DNA of 64,000 nucleotides from Odobenus rosmarus divergens (lineage: Eukaryota > Chordata > Mammalia > Carnivora > Odobenidae): NCBI RefSeq assembly GCF_000321225.1, contig NW_004450267.1:6288066-6352065 (forward strand), in the 5' to 3' direction. The translations under genes were made by a program, and so were the position numbers. Below, one piece after another: positions 1-12,400 of the stretch (its first letter is position 1; each line of letters opens with the position of its first letter). A model generated the notes under the pieces. It was not told the DNA's origin. It did no database searches and worked only from the letters and a program-made list of their open reading frames with translations.

Positions 1-28
1 CTTAACCGACTGAGCCACCCAGGCGCCC
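1..28 (-). mobile_element. SINEC, cut by window edge
   Basis: Only the head (box A end) of an antisense copy is inside: GACTGAGCCACCCAGGCGCC. Confidence 0.9.
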
Positions 29-71
29 TCTAAAAGTAAACTTTGAAAACAACTTAAATTGTAACTATAGA

Positions 72-175
72 GGGGTGCCTGGGTGGCTCAGTCAGTGGAG
101 CATGCAACTCTTGATCTCAGGGTTGCAAGTTTGAGGCCCAGGTTGGGTGTAGAGATTACTTAAAAGTAAAATCTT
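72..175 (+). mobile_element. SINEC, short older form
   Basis: tRNA-like head followed directly by AGAGATTACTTAAAAGTAAA, without the CT-rich part. A diverged duplication seems to flank the whole composite (about 57-73 and 391-407). Its A-rich tail received the next SINE. Confidence 0.85.
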
Positions 176-370
176 GGGGTGCTTGGGTGGCTCAGTTGGT
201 TCAGCGTCTGCCTTCAGCTCAGCTCATGACCCAGGGGTCTTGTGACAGAGCCCTACCCCTTGTCAGGCTCCTGCTTAGTGGGGAGTCTGCTTCTCCCTCT
301 TCCTCTCCCTCTGCCTCTCTCCCCCTGCTCATGTTCTCTCTCTCTGTCTCAAATAAATAAAATCTTTTAA
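176..370 (+). mobile_element. SINEC, long form, inserted in a SINE tail
   Basis: Full copy with tRNA-like head, CT-rich stretch and AATAAA tail. Flanked by AAAAGTAAAATCTT at 162-175 and 371-384, a target-site duplication made from the tail of the older SINE. Confidence 0.88.
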
Positions 371-444
371 AAAAGTAAAATCTTAAAAAATTATAACCAC
401 AGAGGATTATAAGATTAAATAAATTATAGTAATTTTCTTAGTTT

Positions 445-543
445 ATTTTTTTTAGTAATCTATACACCTGACATGGGGCTCAAACATAACAGCCCTGAGA
501 TCAAGAGTTGCATGCTTTTCCAACTAAGCCAGACAGATGCCCC
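445..543 (-). mobile_element. SINEC, short older form
   Basis: Antisense copy, diverged (AGTAATCTATACACCTGACA then ACTAAGCCAGACAGATGCCC). Confidence 0.8.
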
Positions 544-939
544 AAATTATAGTAATTTTTTACAATAAAACTCTGTATAGTCTTTAAGAAGATTCTGTAG
601 AAGTATATTTAATCACAGGGAAAGGTGTTCTTGCTGTATTAAGTGAATAAATTATAAAATAACATAGTATGATTCTATTTTTATTATATATGTATAATAT
701 TTGAAGGGATGTATGTTAAATGTTAGTGCTTATCTTTGGGTGTGGAAGTATGGAGATTTTATATTATTTTTATTCATAACTATTTTCTAATTTTCGCACA
801 ATGAACATGTATTATAGGTATATATAAGAGGGGGAAATGATCATCTAACCCTTTGCCCTGATTTTAAACTCTTCAAGCACCTTTTTGTTTTTCCAAATTT
901 GGTTTCTTCAAGGCTATCTCTTAAGAAAATATAGGGACA

Positions 940-1133
940 GGGCGCCTGGGTGGCTCAGTTGGTTAAGCGACTGCCTTCAGCTCAGGTCATGATCCTGGAG
1001 TCCTGGGATCGAGTCCCACATCGGGCTCCCTGCTCAGCAGGGAGTCTGCTTCTCCCTCTGACCCTCTTCCCTCTCTCACGCTCTCTATCTTTCATTCTCT
1101 CGCTCTCAAATAAATAAAATCTTTAAAAAAAAA
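940..1133 (+). mobile_element. SINEC, long form
   Basis: Full sense copy with target-site duplication AAGAAAATATAGGGACA at 923-939 and 1134-1150 (17 of 17). Confidence 0.95.
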
Positions 1134-2056
1134 AAGAAAATATAGGGACAAAGTTATATCTAGCTAACTTATAATTAATATCAAAGGCAATCTTGAATTT
1201 TTTTTCCACCAAAAAGGAGGTGTGAATTGTAAAAGGTGGGGGGCAACTTTCCCTTTATCCTTCTAGATTCTTTTGGCTGGTCTGTTAATTAAATTGACAT
1301 AAGACAGATTAACAGGAGAAAAATAAATTTAATTATATAGGTATGGGAGCCCGATAAGAATATGAGACCAATGAAAATGTCAGGCAACTGAAGCTTCTAT
1401 GCCATCCTGAGCTAAGAAATGGGATAGGGGCCCTGGCCTCAAAAGAGAGTTAGGGTAATTCCCAGGGCAATAAAAACAGATGTTTGATAATTAGATCTTT
1501 GCCTTGCCATACACATGGGTCACTCAGATGAAAAGTTATTTCTGGTAGTAGTAGTCTTTCTGGGCCAGGCCTCCCTAAACTCTTTTAGGTAGTTAAGGGA
1601 GAGGTAAAAGTAATTTTCCTGGGTGTTGATTGCTTTCAGCTCAAAATAATGCACATGCCAAAGTGGCCTAGTTTGGGGTCATTGTATTCTGTTCTCCCTC
1701 AGAATGAAGAGAAAACAGATGTTTCTACTCTGTTTTAGTTTTCTTCTCCTTTTTTTTTTTCTTTTCAGAAACAGCATGTAGCACTAGCCCTCCCCTGCCC
1801 CCCCCCCCGCCCGTGAATGCTTTGTCAAAACTTGAGCTCCTTTCCTTGTTCTTACTGCAGGATGAGACACCAAAGTCACCAGCCCAGAGCGATTATCCTA
1901 AAGGCTCTAGGACCTAGTTTTTTCAGTATCTCAAAACTGGGAAAAGGGCACAAGATAATGATTACAAATCTGTCTCTGGGAAGGTATCTATTCCTGGGAA
2001 GATATCTATCCCTCTTGTGATGAATTAATAAAATAGTCTTCTGATTTAAAAATATG

Positions 2057-2235
2057 TTTCCTGGGTGGCTCAGATGGTTAAGCGTCTGCCTTCGGCTCAG
2101 GTCATGATCCCAGGATCCTGGGATCGAGTCCCACATCCGGCTCCCTGCTCAGCAGGGAGCCTGCTTCTCCCTCTGCCTTGTGTGTGTGTGTGTCTCTTAT
2201 GAATAAATAAATAAAATCCTAAAAAATAAAAAAAA
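2057..2235 (+). mobile_element. SINEC, long form, 5'-trimmed
   Basis: Head begins at CTGGGTGGCTCAG. The CT-rich part has become a (GT)n run near 2179-2193. Flanked by ATGTTTCCT/AATGTTTCCT. Confidence 0.9.
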
Positions 2236-3214
2236 TAAAAATGTTTCCTGAGAATTTGCCTAGCATGAACAGTCCTTGATAAACTGATAAAATGCCTTTT
2301 GAAATTTGAGTAAATGTCCTAGGTTTGGTCAGAGGGGGGGAAAAAAAAGATAGGGTCCTTGCCTTAAAAAAGTCCAAAGTCCAGGTGGGGCAGCTAGACA
2401 TATAAATAAATAATTGTAATACGAGAAAGGTCTTAACTGATTTATTAACAAAGCGATATTAGCCTTTGGACATTATGACTTGTGATTTTAGGGACGAATG
2501 GGAAGTACGCCAAGTGGGGGCGGGGCAGAGAAAGCAATGCAGAAAGAGCAAATTGTGTGTCACAGCCTCAAAGTATTTCGGCAGAAAGATCAGTTTCTCT
2601 CTTTGAAAAACCGATGACCAGACTTTGTATAGAAGGAACCCCAACTTCCACACAGCCTGGTACACCCAGTGAGCATTTCCCGTTAGGTTACCATAGTGAA
2701 TTCTTGTCAAGGAAGCGGGTTCCGAAAATTCAGTAAGAGATGTTCATGTTCGTAGAAAATGACCGAGATCTGCAGGGCTTTATGAAACGCAAGAGATTTC
2801 AAGCACCGCTTCGGCCAAACGCTTCACTTCTTCACTTCTCTCAAAAACTTGCACCTGCTACCTTTTGCTGAATGTGTTACTCAAACTGCTGAAAGCTTTT
2901 AATTTATGGCGCTCTGATCTTTCCGGGTAAAAAATGGAACCGACAAGGTAGGAGAGACAGAGGCCGAGAGCGAGAAGTTCAGACCGCGGCCTCGGATTTC
3001 TTTTTGAGATTCAATTTTTCTCTAGGTGATCGCCAACCGCAATGGTTCCAGTGTCTACTCTGCTCTTCACCTTTCCCTTGCCTTTCTCCCCTTCTCTCCC
3101 TCCATCCGTTCTCCCGGGTTTCTGGGTCTCCCGGCTTAGCAGCTGACCACTTCCTAAACACCCGCTGGGAACTCTGTGGGTCTCAGCCCCAGCGGACCGC
3201 CGGCAGGGACGCGG

Positions 3215-3224
3215 GGGGCGGGGC
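3215..3224 (+). promoter_or_regulatory. GC box (Sp1-type)
   Basis: GGGGCGGGGC, a consensus Sp1/KLF site, about 50 bases before the SNX4 start codon inside the CpG island. Binding is inferred from the motif and its position. Confidence 0.6.
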
Positions 3225-3236
3225 GCGCTGCTCGGC

Positions 3237-3248
3237 GGCGCAGGCGCA
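3237..3248 (+). promoter_or_regulatory. NRF1-like site
   Basis: GGCGCAGGCGCA resembles the NRF1 pair of GCGCA half-sites with one central mismatch. It lies 28 bases before the ATG, where such sites are common in TATA-less promoters. Confidence 0.4.
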
Positions 3249-3275
3249 CTGGAGCCGCCGCGCCAAACCGCAGCC

Positions 3276-3416
3276 ATGGAGCAGGCACCCCGGGATCCCG
3301 AGCGGCAGTTGCAGCCCGCGCCCCTAGAGCCGCTGGGCCATCCCGACGCGGGCCTGCAGGCCGCGGTCGGTGAGGAAGCGGAAGGGGCCCGAGACGAGGG
3401 CTCCGGGGAGGGCACG
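3276..3416 (+). CDS. SNX4: SNX4 exon 1 (coding part)
   Basis: Residues 1-47. The ATG has G at -3 and G at +4, a strong Kozak context, and its first residues MEQAP match SNX4. The segment is rich in Pro, Glu, Ala and Gly, is predicted disordered, and precedes the PX domain. It is the least conserved part, but has the same length as I recall for human. The donor is ACG|GTGAGG, phase 0. The frame stays open past the donor to 3569, but that is chance in GC-rich sequence. Confidence 0.95.
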
Positions 3417-6400
3417 GTGAGGAGAAGGGGCGGCAGAGGCCACGGGGCCTGGTGTCGGGGCCTAAGCGGGCCGAGCTGGGCTGGGCTGGCGGGGGCCGGT
3501 GGGCTCGGCCGGGAAGGCCCCGCGGTGAGGGGACAGCAGGGTGGAAGGGCCGGGCCACAGGTGCAGTGAGGGGGGAGGCTCGGTGGAAAAAGGGGGTTTT
3601 GGGGAGGGGCGAGCGCCTGGCGCTGCGGGACCCAGGGAAGGGCCGAGAGGGCGGTGGCGCGGGGAGCGGAGGGGATATGTGGGTGCGGTCCCGCGGGCGT
3701 GGAGGTCGGAGCCCGGGACCCGCCGGGCTGGAGCAGGTGCGGTGTTCAGAGGTCGGGGGACCTGGAGGTTTGGACCAGAAGAGGAACACTGTGGTTCCTG
3801 GCATTTTGGTGAAGGGTTGCGCAGAGGCGATGGCCGAACCGAGGCATCGTGGAGAGTGGGCAGCGGTGCTGGAGAAGGAAGGGAATGGGGGCCTTGAAGA
3901 ACAAGTTGGGGGTTAAAAAGGGTGGTTGGCTTGGTGCCACCATCAGGAAATTGAAGAAAGTGTCGGATTCAAGAAAAGGTACAAATAAAAAAAATTAAAC
4001 TCCGTATTTGTCTGCAGTTTCTTCACTTGGAGGCAGTGCCGTATTTGCCAGTTGAGTGAGGTTTGTCATCTATATCCCATGTACCTGCTTTGTGAAGCCC
4101 CTGCTTTGTGAAGCCCCTTAGTGATTTTCATTGAGGAGAGGAGAAAATGCATCATTTTATATGTGTAATTGCTTTCATTCCAAAGTGTTTTCACGCATAA
4201 TGCAAGATAGGTAGACCGGGTTAAATCGAAGCATTTCAGAAACCAGCACTCCACATGACACCATTCTCTCCAACAGTGTGCATTGATCATCCATTTTCTT
4301 CCTTTTTTCTGGAACAGGTGTTAGTGCTAATATAAAACTGCCCATTCTTACGGTATACGTTTAAAGAAAAGTTAAAGTTGTTTGCTGAATGTAACTAGAA
4401 AGCCTTTATTTAAAGTTTAGAGACCAGATAACCAGGAACTTCATACACAGTAGTTGAAGGTTTCACCTTAGGGAAATGTGGAGATACATAGGGTTAGCAT
4501 AAAGACTTTTTGGGGTGAGTTTTAAGTTTTTCATTTAATTTTTTCCAAAATGTAGAATTATTTGTGGAAACGTCAGGATCTCATATTAAATGTGAAGAAG
4601 TGTGTGTATTCTTAGTTCATAAATTTGGCTCTTATGATTTGCTCTTTATGCAGGTTTCCATCTAGGACTTAGTTTTTGTGTTCCCCCTTTTTTAAAAAAA
4701 CTTTTTTTGTGAAGTATGTCATCACTAAAAAATAAATAATTATCTCACAAAATAATTGAAGCACTCATATATTCTCCTGGGTTACAGCTCATTCCCTCCA
4801 CCACAGAGGTAACCTGTATTCTGCATTTTGTATTAACAGTTCTTTTGCTTTTCTTATAATTTTACCATATGTATCCCTAAACAACATGTTGTTTTACTTG
4901 ATTTTGAAATTTACATAAGTGATATAATTTTACTTCCTCTCTTAGCTCAGTATGTTTTTGGGATTCATCCAAACTGTGGCTTAATTCATTTATATTCACG
5001 ACTCTATAGGCTACCATTTTATAGATATTCTACAGTTGATTTCTTGTGTTTACAGACATTGGGGTTATTACAAGATTCTTGCTTATTTCTAAAAAATAAC
5101 TATCATTAACTTCTTCCATATCTTTTGGTGCAAATGTCTAATACAAATTTAGGTGTGGGGTTGCTGGATTGTAGGGTATTGGCACATTGAATCCTAGTAG
5201 GTGGTGCCAAATTGCTTTCCAAAGTGATTTTACCAACTTATTTTCCCATCAGCAGTGCCTGATGCTTTCTGTCTGTATCAACACTTAATATTTTCAGACC
5301 TTAAAATATTTGCCAATCTCTTGGGTATATGTTAAAGCAATTTTAGATTGTTTCAAAAGGCAAGGATCATATCTTTTGTTGACAACAACATCATGAGTTT
5401 AATTTTGATTTGATTATGATGATAATTTTCGTGGGGCACCTGGCTGGCTCATCGGTAGATTGTGCGACTCTTGATCTCATGAATGTAAGTTTGAGCCCCA
5501 TGTTGGATGTAGAGACTACTTAAAAAAAAAAAAAAATCTTTTAAAAAAATTGGTTTTTTGGTAATTTTTTTGTGAAGATAATTAACTAATATGAAGTCAC
5601 AGCTATAGTATAAACTCCATTTATCTTAATTTAAAAGTAATTATAAGGGGCGCCTGGGTGGCTCAGTTGGTTAAGCGACTGCCTTCGGCTCAGGTCATGA
5701 TCCTGGAGTCCCTGGATCGAGTCCCGCATCGGCCTCCCTGCTCGGCAGGGAGTCTGCTTCTCTCTCTGACCCTCCCCCCTCTCATGTGCTCTCTCTCTCT
5801 CAAATAAATAAATAAAATCTTTAAAAAAAAATAAAAGTAATAAGTACCTCATTAAAAAACCTATATATATTCAGTTTAAGATATTTGAAATCCCAAAGAT
5901 GCTATCATATAATAAAAGTTGTATTACCTGACATTTTCGGAGAATGTTTGTAAATGTACCATTCACCAGTGACCAAACTTACGGGGTTTCCTAAAGCAGC
6001 TCCTTAATTTTGTGATTCTAGAGACACAAGCCATTTGGACAATTATTTTCAGTATCAATTATTTCAGAATCAGTCGTTTAAACATATACATTCACATGTA
6101 CTCTGTACATTGTCCCCTCCCTGCCAAAAGCCCCAAGCCTGCCCTTTGAGGGCCATCTACTCCCTTTCCCTCTTTTTTCTTTTCTTTATTTATAAGTAAT
6201 CTCCACACCCAACGTGGGGCTCGAACTCATGACCCCGAGATCAAGGGTCATTGTATGCTGTACCAACTGAGCCAGCCAGGACCCCTACCTTTCCCTCTTT
6301 CTATCCCCTCTTCTTCAGTCCATTTTCAATTGAGAAGTATTGCAGTAACGATAACCACTTAGTTAACTGTTATTGATAGGAATGTGGTCTGAGCAGAAAG

Positions 6401-9400
6401 GTAAGTTAGATTTGTTGTTTGTGGGTGCTATGCACAGTAAGCTCTGCTTTTCATTTAATTCTGTAAATTACCCCCAAAAGACAGATAAAGATGGGGTTCA
6501 GAGAGAAGTAATTTCACCAAGGTCACAAGCTAGTCGGTGGTATGGCTGGGATTTGAGCCCAGGTCCTCCTGGCTTTGAAATCAGTGCTCTTTGCAGTAAG
6601 CCATGCTGCTTCATTAAAAAAAAAAAAAAGTTAAAAATAGACTTGTTACTTGCTCCAATACTGTATTTAAGTTTTTTAGTTTAAGTTGCAATTTTAAGAA
6701 GAAAAGAAAGTATTAAAAATGTGTTGATTTATCAAGCAGCTTTTCACCACAAAAATATCTAGCAGATGGAGTATAGAGATGCAGAAAGCTTGCCTCATCA
6801 TCCTTATTTTTGACTGCAGATTTGGGCTGCGAGTAATTTGTACCATTTGCCCTACACCTAGAGGTAATAGAAGCAATAGAAGACTCTGACTGAGTCTCAG
6901 ATCTCCTTTGGTTTTAAACATCATTAATCAGGATTCTTTAAATTCTGCTATCAGCTCTTCTGTGGTCTCTTATTTTTCTTTCTGTGAGTCTTCAATTCTT
7001 TTCCATTGTTTGATGAGAAGTCTCCTTTTTTTTTTTTTCTTTCATACTTCTTCCCCAGTAGGGAAGAGTGCATTCTTCTTCTTCTTCTTTTTTTTTTTTT
7101 AAAGTAGTGTCAGTTCTATTTAAAATAATTTAGAAAATGGAAAAAATGAGAGAGGAATCCAATCTCCAAGAAGGTAGCAATTAGTCCTGGCGCAAGAGAG
7201 ATGAAATAGCAAGGGAATGGAAGCAAGATAACTTTTTAGGCTGGAGAATTCCATTGAGTTGATAGTTAAGTGTTTGTCCAGAGAAAAATCATGGCCTGAG
7301 GGAGTCATGAGTGATTTTTCAGGGAGCGCACTCTAGGCCTGGGAGTATTGGTGGGGGCAAAGAGTTCTTGTGCAACTGGTGCTTACTGGTTAGCAATCGG
7401 TGTACCCCGTGACACCTTTACTGATAGGCAGCAGAGAACTGAGTGGAGTAGGCTGGGGCTGTGGGCAAGGTTTGAGGCTTGTGTGGGTGAGTAACATGAA
7501 AAAGGAAAAGAAAATGTAGTTAAAGAATGTATCAGTTTAGTAGCAGGTGATTAAATCACATTCAAGAACTTTTTCCTCATTTTTCTACCTCAGCAGTTCT
7601 GAGTTTTTCAAAGGTGACTCACAGTACAAAATACATTTTCTACAACCTAATCAGCATACATATCCTTTTATACATAAGTGTTGTTCCAAGAGGCAATACT
7701 TAATCATTACTTCATGCAGTACTCTCTGACATTCTTCTATTTATTATTAAAAAGAAATATCACAAACCACCAAATTGATTTCATAAACCATGAATGTGTT
7801 GTGACTCAGTCTGAAAAATGGTTCAAACTTATATATTTTATTTTAAATAAAAATTAATGTTTTCTGGGGCACCTGGTGGCTCAGTATTTAAGTGTGTGCC
7901 TTCGGCTCAGGTCATGATCTCTGGGTCCTGGGATCGAGCCCCGCGTCGGGCCCCCTGCTCAGCAGGAAGCCTGCTTCTCCCTCTCCCACTCCGCCTGCTT
8001 GTGTCCCCTCTCTGGCTGTCTCTCTCTCTGTCAAATAAATAAAATCTTAAAAAAAAAAAAACTTGATGTTTTCTGAATCACTGTGCTATTTTTAAAATAT
8101 ATATATTTTTATAGATAAAAAGCACAAGAAAACAGGTCATATATTACAACTTTTTCTTATTTATAACTGAAGTAAGCTTCACTCATAGGCCTAAGTAAAT
8201 ACATTATTTTTAACATAATACCTGCTACTTTTGGCCATTGTAGACGTATCTCCTAAGGAAAGTAAATTCTTTGGGTAGTTCTTAAACTTCAGATCTTTGA
8301 CCTATTTCAGTAACATAGAAGCATCAAACGTAGAAAAAAAAGATTGTAAGGAAGTACACCAACAGTAGTATATTAACAGTGGTTAGTGCTGGGTTGTGGG
8401 ATACAGGTGATTTATATGCACTTAATTTTACTTATATTTTTCAATTTTTATACATCAAGCTTGTGTTATTTTCATAATTAAAAAAAAACCTTGAAGTTAC
8501 AAGTAATAGGGAATACTTGAGCTCCTGCTATACACCAGGCAACTTTTAGAACTCTACCTGCATTAACTCATTAAATGTTCTGATAACATTCTGAGGTTAA
8601 GTACTCTAATTCCCATTTTACAGATGAGGAAACTGAGGCAGAGAGATTAAAAAATTTGCCCAGAGTTAACACAGCCAATCTGTGGCAGAGATGGGATTCA
8701 GATTATGGCAAACTGGTTTTTAATCTGAGAGTGAATTGATCCTTGGCTCTTCTAATTACAAACTTTTATTTTTTCCTGATTTCCAGTTATATTTTCCTGC
8801 TTACCTGCTTGGCCTCATGTTAAACTGATCACTGATTTCTTTTGACTTCAGTTTATTCGTATTTGTGTTCGCCCCATGTTATAATTTTTATGCCTTGTGT
8901 TATAAGTCTTTCTCTTGTTTACCATAGGGAATTTAAAACATTTGCATTATCCTAACTGGCTTTATTTTTAGTTGATTTTCTTCTGTGAGGTTTTATACTT
9001 TCTTATTCTGGTTTCTATTTTTGCGTTTTCCTTTGTGGGCGATAATTTCTTTGGTTTTATCCTCTAATGATTTGGAAGGCATGTATCTTTCTTGTTTTCT
9101 TCCCCCAAACATAACTGAAACAAAAATTATTTATGTAATTATGACTATTTAAGAATTTTTTGAAATAATCTCATTTATAGAAATGATATCAAATTTATAA
9201 GCAAGGGCAGTATGAAGATACTTTTTCCCAGGAACTATTTGAGAGTTGAACTGCCATCATGATATTCCCTCATCTCATTTCCAGAACTTTCAGTGTGAGG
9301 GATTCCTGGCTGGCTCAGTCAGTAGGGCCTGCAACTCTTGATTTTGGGGTCATGAGTTTGAACCCCACGTTGGGCGTAGAGATTACTTAAAAACTTCTCA

Positions 9401-12400
9401 GTATTTAGGGGCAAACAAGGACATTGTCCTATGTAGCCACAGTACTACCATCAAAATCAGGAAAATAACATTGATAAATGACTACTATCTCATCCTCAAA
9501 CTTTGTTTAAATTTTGCCAGTTGCACCAGTAGTGTTCTTCAGAGCAAAATGATCCAGTCCAGATGCATGTATTGCATTTAACTGTACCGTCTCTTTAGTC
9601 TCCTTCAATCTGAAAGTTTCTCAGTCTTTACTTTGGTAACTTTGACCCTTTTGAAGATTAGAAACCAGTTATTTTGTAGAATGCCCCTCAATTTGGGTTT
9701 GCTTATGTTTCCTTATGATTAAATTGAGGTTATGCATCTTTGGCAGAAATTGCCACTGAAGTGATGCTATCTATGTTCTAGTTGCATCTTAACAGTTCAC
9801 ATGTGATTTGTGTTTGCCCAATACTTAGGAATCATATTTTCTGCCAGTCTTCAATATCAAGTAACTCTTTTCCCTTTTGTAATTAATATTTTGTGGGACA
9901 TACTTTGAAATTGAAAGTATCTTGCTCCTCATCAGACTTTCTATTTGTCTTTTCCATGTGGACTCATGGATTTTATTTTATTTTTTTAAAGATTTTATTT
10001 ATTTAGGGCGCCTGGGTGGCTCGGTTGGTTAAGCGACTGCCTTCGGCTCAGGTCATGATCCTGGAGTCCCGGGATCGAGTCCCACATCGGGCTCCCTGCT
10101 CAGCGGGGAGTCTGCTTCTCCCTCTGACCCTCTTCCCTCTCGTGCTCTCTATCTCTCATTCTCTCTCTCTCAAATAAATAAATAAAATCTTTAAAAAATA
10201 AAAAAAAAAAGATTTTATTTATTTATTTGACAGAGACAGCAAGAGAGGGAACACAAGCAGGGGGAGTGGGAGAGGGAGAAGCAGGCTTCCCGCGGAGCAG
10301 GGAGCCTGATGCGGGGCTCCATCCCAGGACCTTGGGATCATGACCTGAGCCGAAGCCAGACGCCCAGTGACTGAGCCACCCGTGCGCTCACTCATGGATT
10401 TTATTTTAAACAACTTTATTTTTTTTTTCCTTTCCCCGCCCTTTTTTTATTATTAACATATAATGCATTATTTGTTTCAGGGGTACAGGTCTGTGATTCA
10501 TCAGTCTTACACAATTCACAGCACGCATCCCAACACATACCCTCCCCAATGTCCACCAGCCACCCCATCCCTCCTTACCCCCCTCCACTCCAGCAACCCT
10601 CAGTTTGTTTCCTGAGATTGAGTCTCTTATGGTTTGTCTCCCTCTCTGGTTTCGTCTTGTTTCATGTTTTCCTCTCTTCCCCTATGATCCTCTGCCTTGT
10701 TTCTCAAATTCTACATATCAGTGAGATCATATGATAATTGTTTTTCTCTAACTGACTTATTTTGCTTAGCATAATACTCTCTAGTTCTATCCACATCATT
10801 GCAAATGGCAAGATTTCATTTTTTCTGATGGCTGCATAATATTCCATTGTGTATATATACCACATCTTCTTTTCCATTCATCTGTTGATGGACATCTGGG
10901 CTTTTTCTATAGTTTGGCTATTGTGGACATTGCTGCTTGGGGTGCAGGTGCCCCTTCGGATCACTACATTTGTATCTTTGGGGTACATATCCAGTAGTGC
11001 AATTGCTGGGTTGTAGGGTAGCTCTATTTTCAACTTTTTGAGGAACCTCCATACTGTTTTCCAGAGTGGCTGCACCAGCTTGCATTCCCACCAACAGTGT
11101 AGGAGGGTTCCCCTTTCTCCTCATCCTTACCGACATCTGTTGTTTCCTGACTTGTTAAGGTTAGCCGTTCTAACTGGTGTGAGGTGGTATCCTCATTGGG
11201 GTTTTGATTCGTATGTCCCTGATGCCGAGTATGTTGAGCATTTTTTCATGTGTCTTTTGGCCATTTGTGTATCTTCTTTGCAGAAATGTCTGTTCATGTC
11301 TTCTGCCTGTTTCTTGATTGGATTCTTTGTTCTTTGGATGTTGAGTTTGATAAGTTCTGATAAGTTTGATAGATTTTGGATACTAACCCTTTATCTGATA
11401 TGTCATTTGCAAATATCTTCTCCCATTCTGTTAGTTGTCTTTTGGTTTGGTAGACTGTTTCCTTTCCTTGCTTATCTTGATGAAGTCCCAGTAGTTCATT
11501 TTTTGCTCTTGCTTCCCTTGCCTTTGGCAGTTTGTCTACGAAGAAGTTGCTGAGGTCGAAGAGGTTGCTGCCTGTGTTCTCCTTAAGGATTTTGATGGAT
11601 TCCTGTCTCACATTTAGGTCTTTCATCCATATGGAGTCTATTTTTGTGTGTGGTGTAAGGAAACAGTCCAGTTTCATTCTTCTGCATGTGGCTGTCCAAT
11701 TTTCCCAACACCATTTGTCAAAGAGACTGTCTTTTTTCCATTGGATATTCTTTCCTGCTAGGTTGAAGATTAGTTGACCATAGAGTTGAGGGTCCATTTC
11801 TGAGTTCTCTATTCTGTTCCATTGATCTATGTGCCTGTTTTTGTGCCAGTACCATATTGTCTTGATGATTACAGCTTTGTACTAGAACCTGAAGTCCGGG
11901 ATTGTGATGTCACCAGCTTTGGTTTTCCTTTTCAACATTCCTCTGGCTATTTGGGGTCTTTTCTGGTTCCATACAAATTTTAGGATTATTTGTTGCATTT
12001 CTTTGAAAAAAGTTGATGGTATTTTGATAGGGATTGCATTAAATGTGTAGATTGCTCTAGGTAGTGCAGACATTTTCACAGTATTTATTCTTCCAATCCA
12101 TGAGCATGGAACGTTTTTCCATTTCTTTGTGCCTTCCTCAATTTCGTTCATGAGTCTTCTGTAGTTTTCTGAGTATGGATTCTTTGCCTCTTTGGTTAGG
12201 TTTGTTCCTAGGTATCTCATGGTTTTGGGTGCAGTTGTAAATGGGATTGACTTCTTAATTTCTCTTTCTTCTGTCTCATTTTTGGTGTATAGAAATGCAA
12301 CTGATTTCTGTGCATCGATTTTTACATCCTGCCACTTTACTGAATTCCTGTATGAGTTCTAGCAGTTTTGGAGTGGAGTCTTTTGGGTTTTCCACATAAA

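Larger units (their letters stand above)
1..2929. other. Upstream intergenic DNA
   Basis: No gene seen. It holds several SINEs, listed separately, and AT-rich unique sequence. 1270-1720 looks like an old interspersed repeat whose family I cannot name. By mammalian synteny the 3' end of OSBPL11 is expected further upstream; nothing here shows it. 2400-2930 is unique sequence leading into the CpG island. Confidence 0.6.
2930..3760 (+). promoter_or_regulatory. SNX4: CpG-island promoter of SNX4
   Basis: GC content and CpG density rise sharply here against AT-rich flanks, and the island covers the start codon and the beginning of intron 1. No TATA box is visible at a usable distance from the ATG, which fits a dispersed-start housekeeping promoter. 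The transcription start cannot be placed from sequence alone; it is probably between about 3150 and 3270. Confidence 0.85.

Noticed and set aside
3154..3804. 216-residue open frame on the minus strand across the CpG island
   Set aside because: GC-rich sequence lacks stops by chance. The product is Pro/Arg/Ser-rich low complexity, opposite the SNX4 promoter and exon 1, with no recognisable family.
3452..3916. 154-residue plus-strand frame after exon 1
   Set aside because: It lies in the CpG-rich start of intron 1, is Gly/Arg/Glu low complexity and has no family likeness.
5647..5720. tRNA-like box A and box B
   Set aside because: They belong to the SINE head, repeated throughout the window. 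No real tRNA with a full cloverleaf and acceptor stem was seen.
11038..11553. 171-residue plus-strand frame
   Set aside because: Reverse complement of L1 ORF2; the real text is on the minus strand.
11294..12220. Minus-strand open frames as a possible gene
   Set aside because: They are C-terminal ORF2 pieces of the L1 at 10421-13221, in different frames with stops between.
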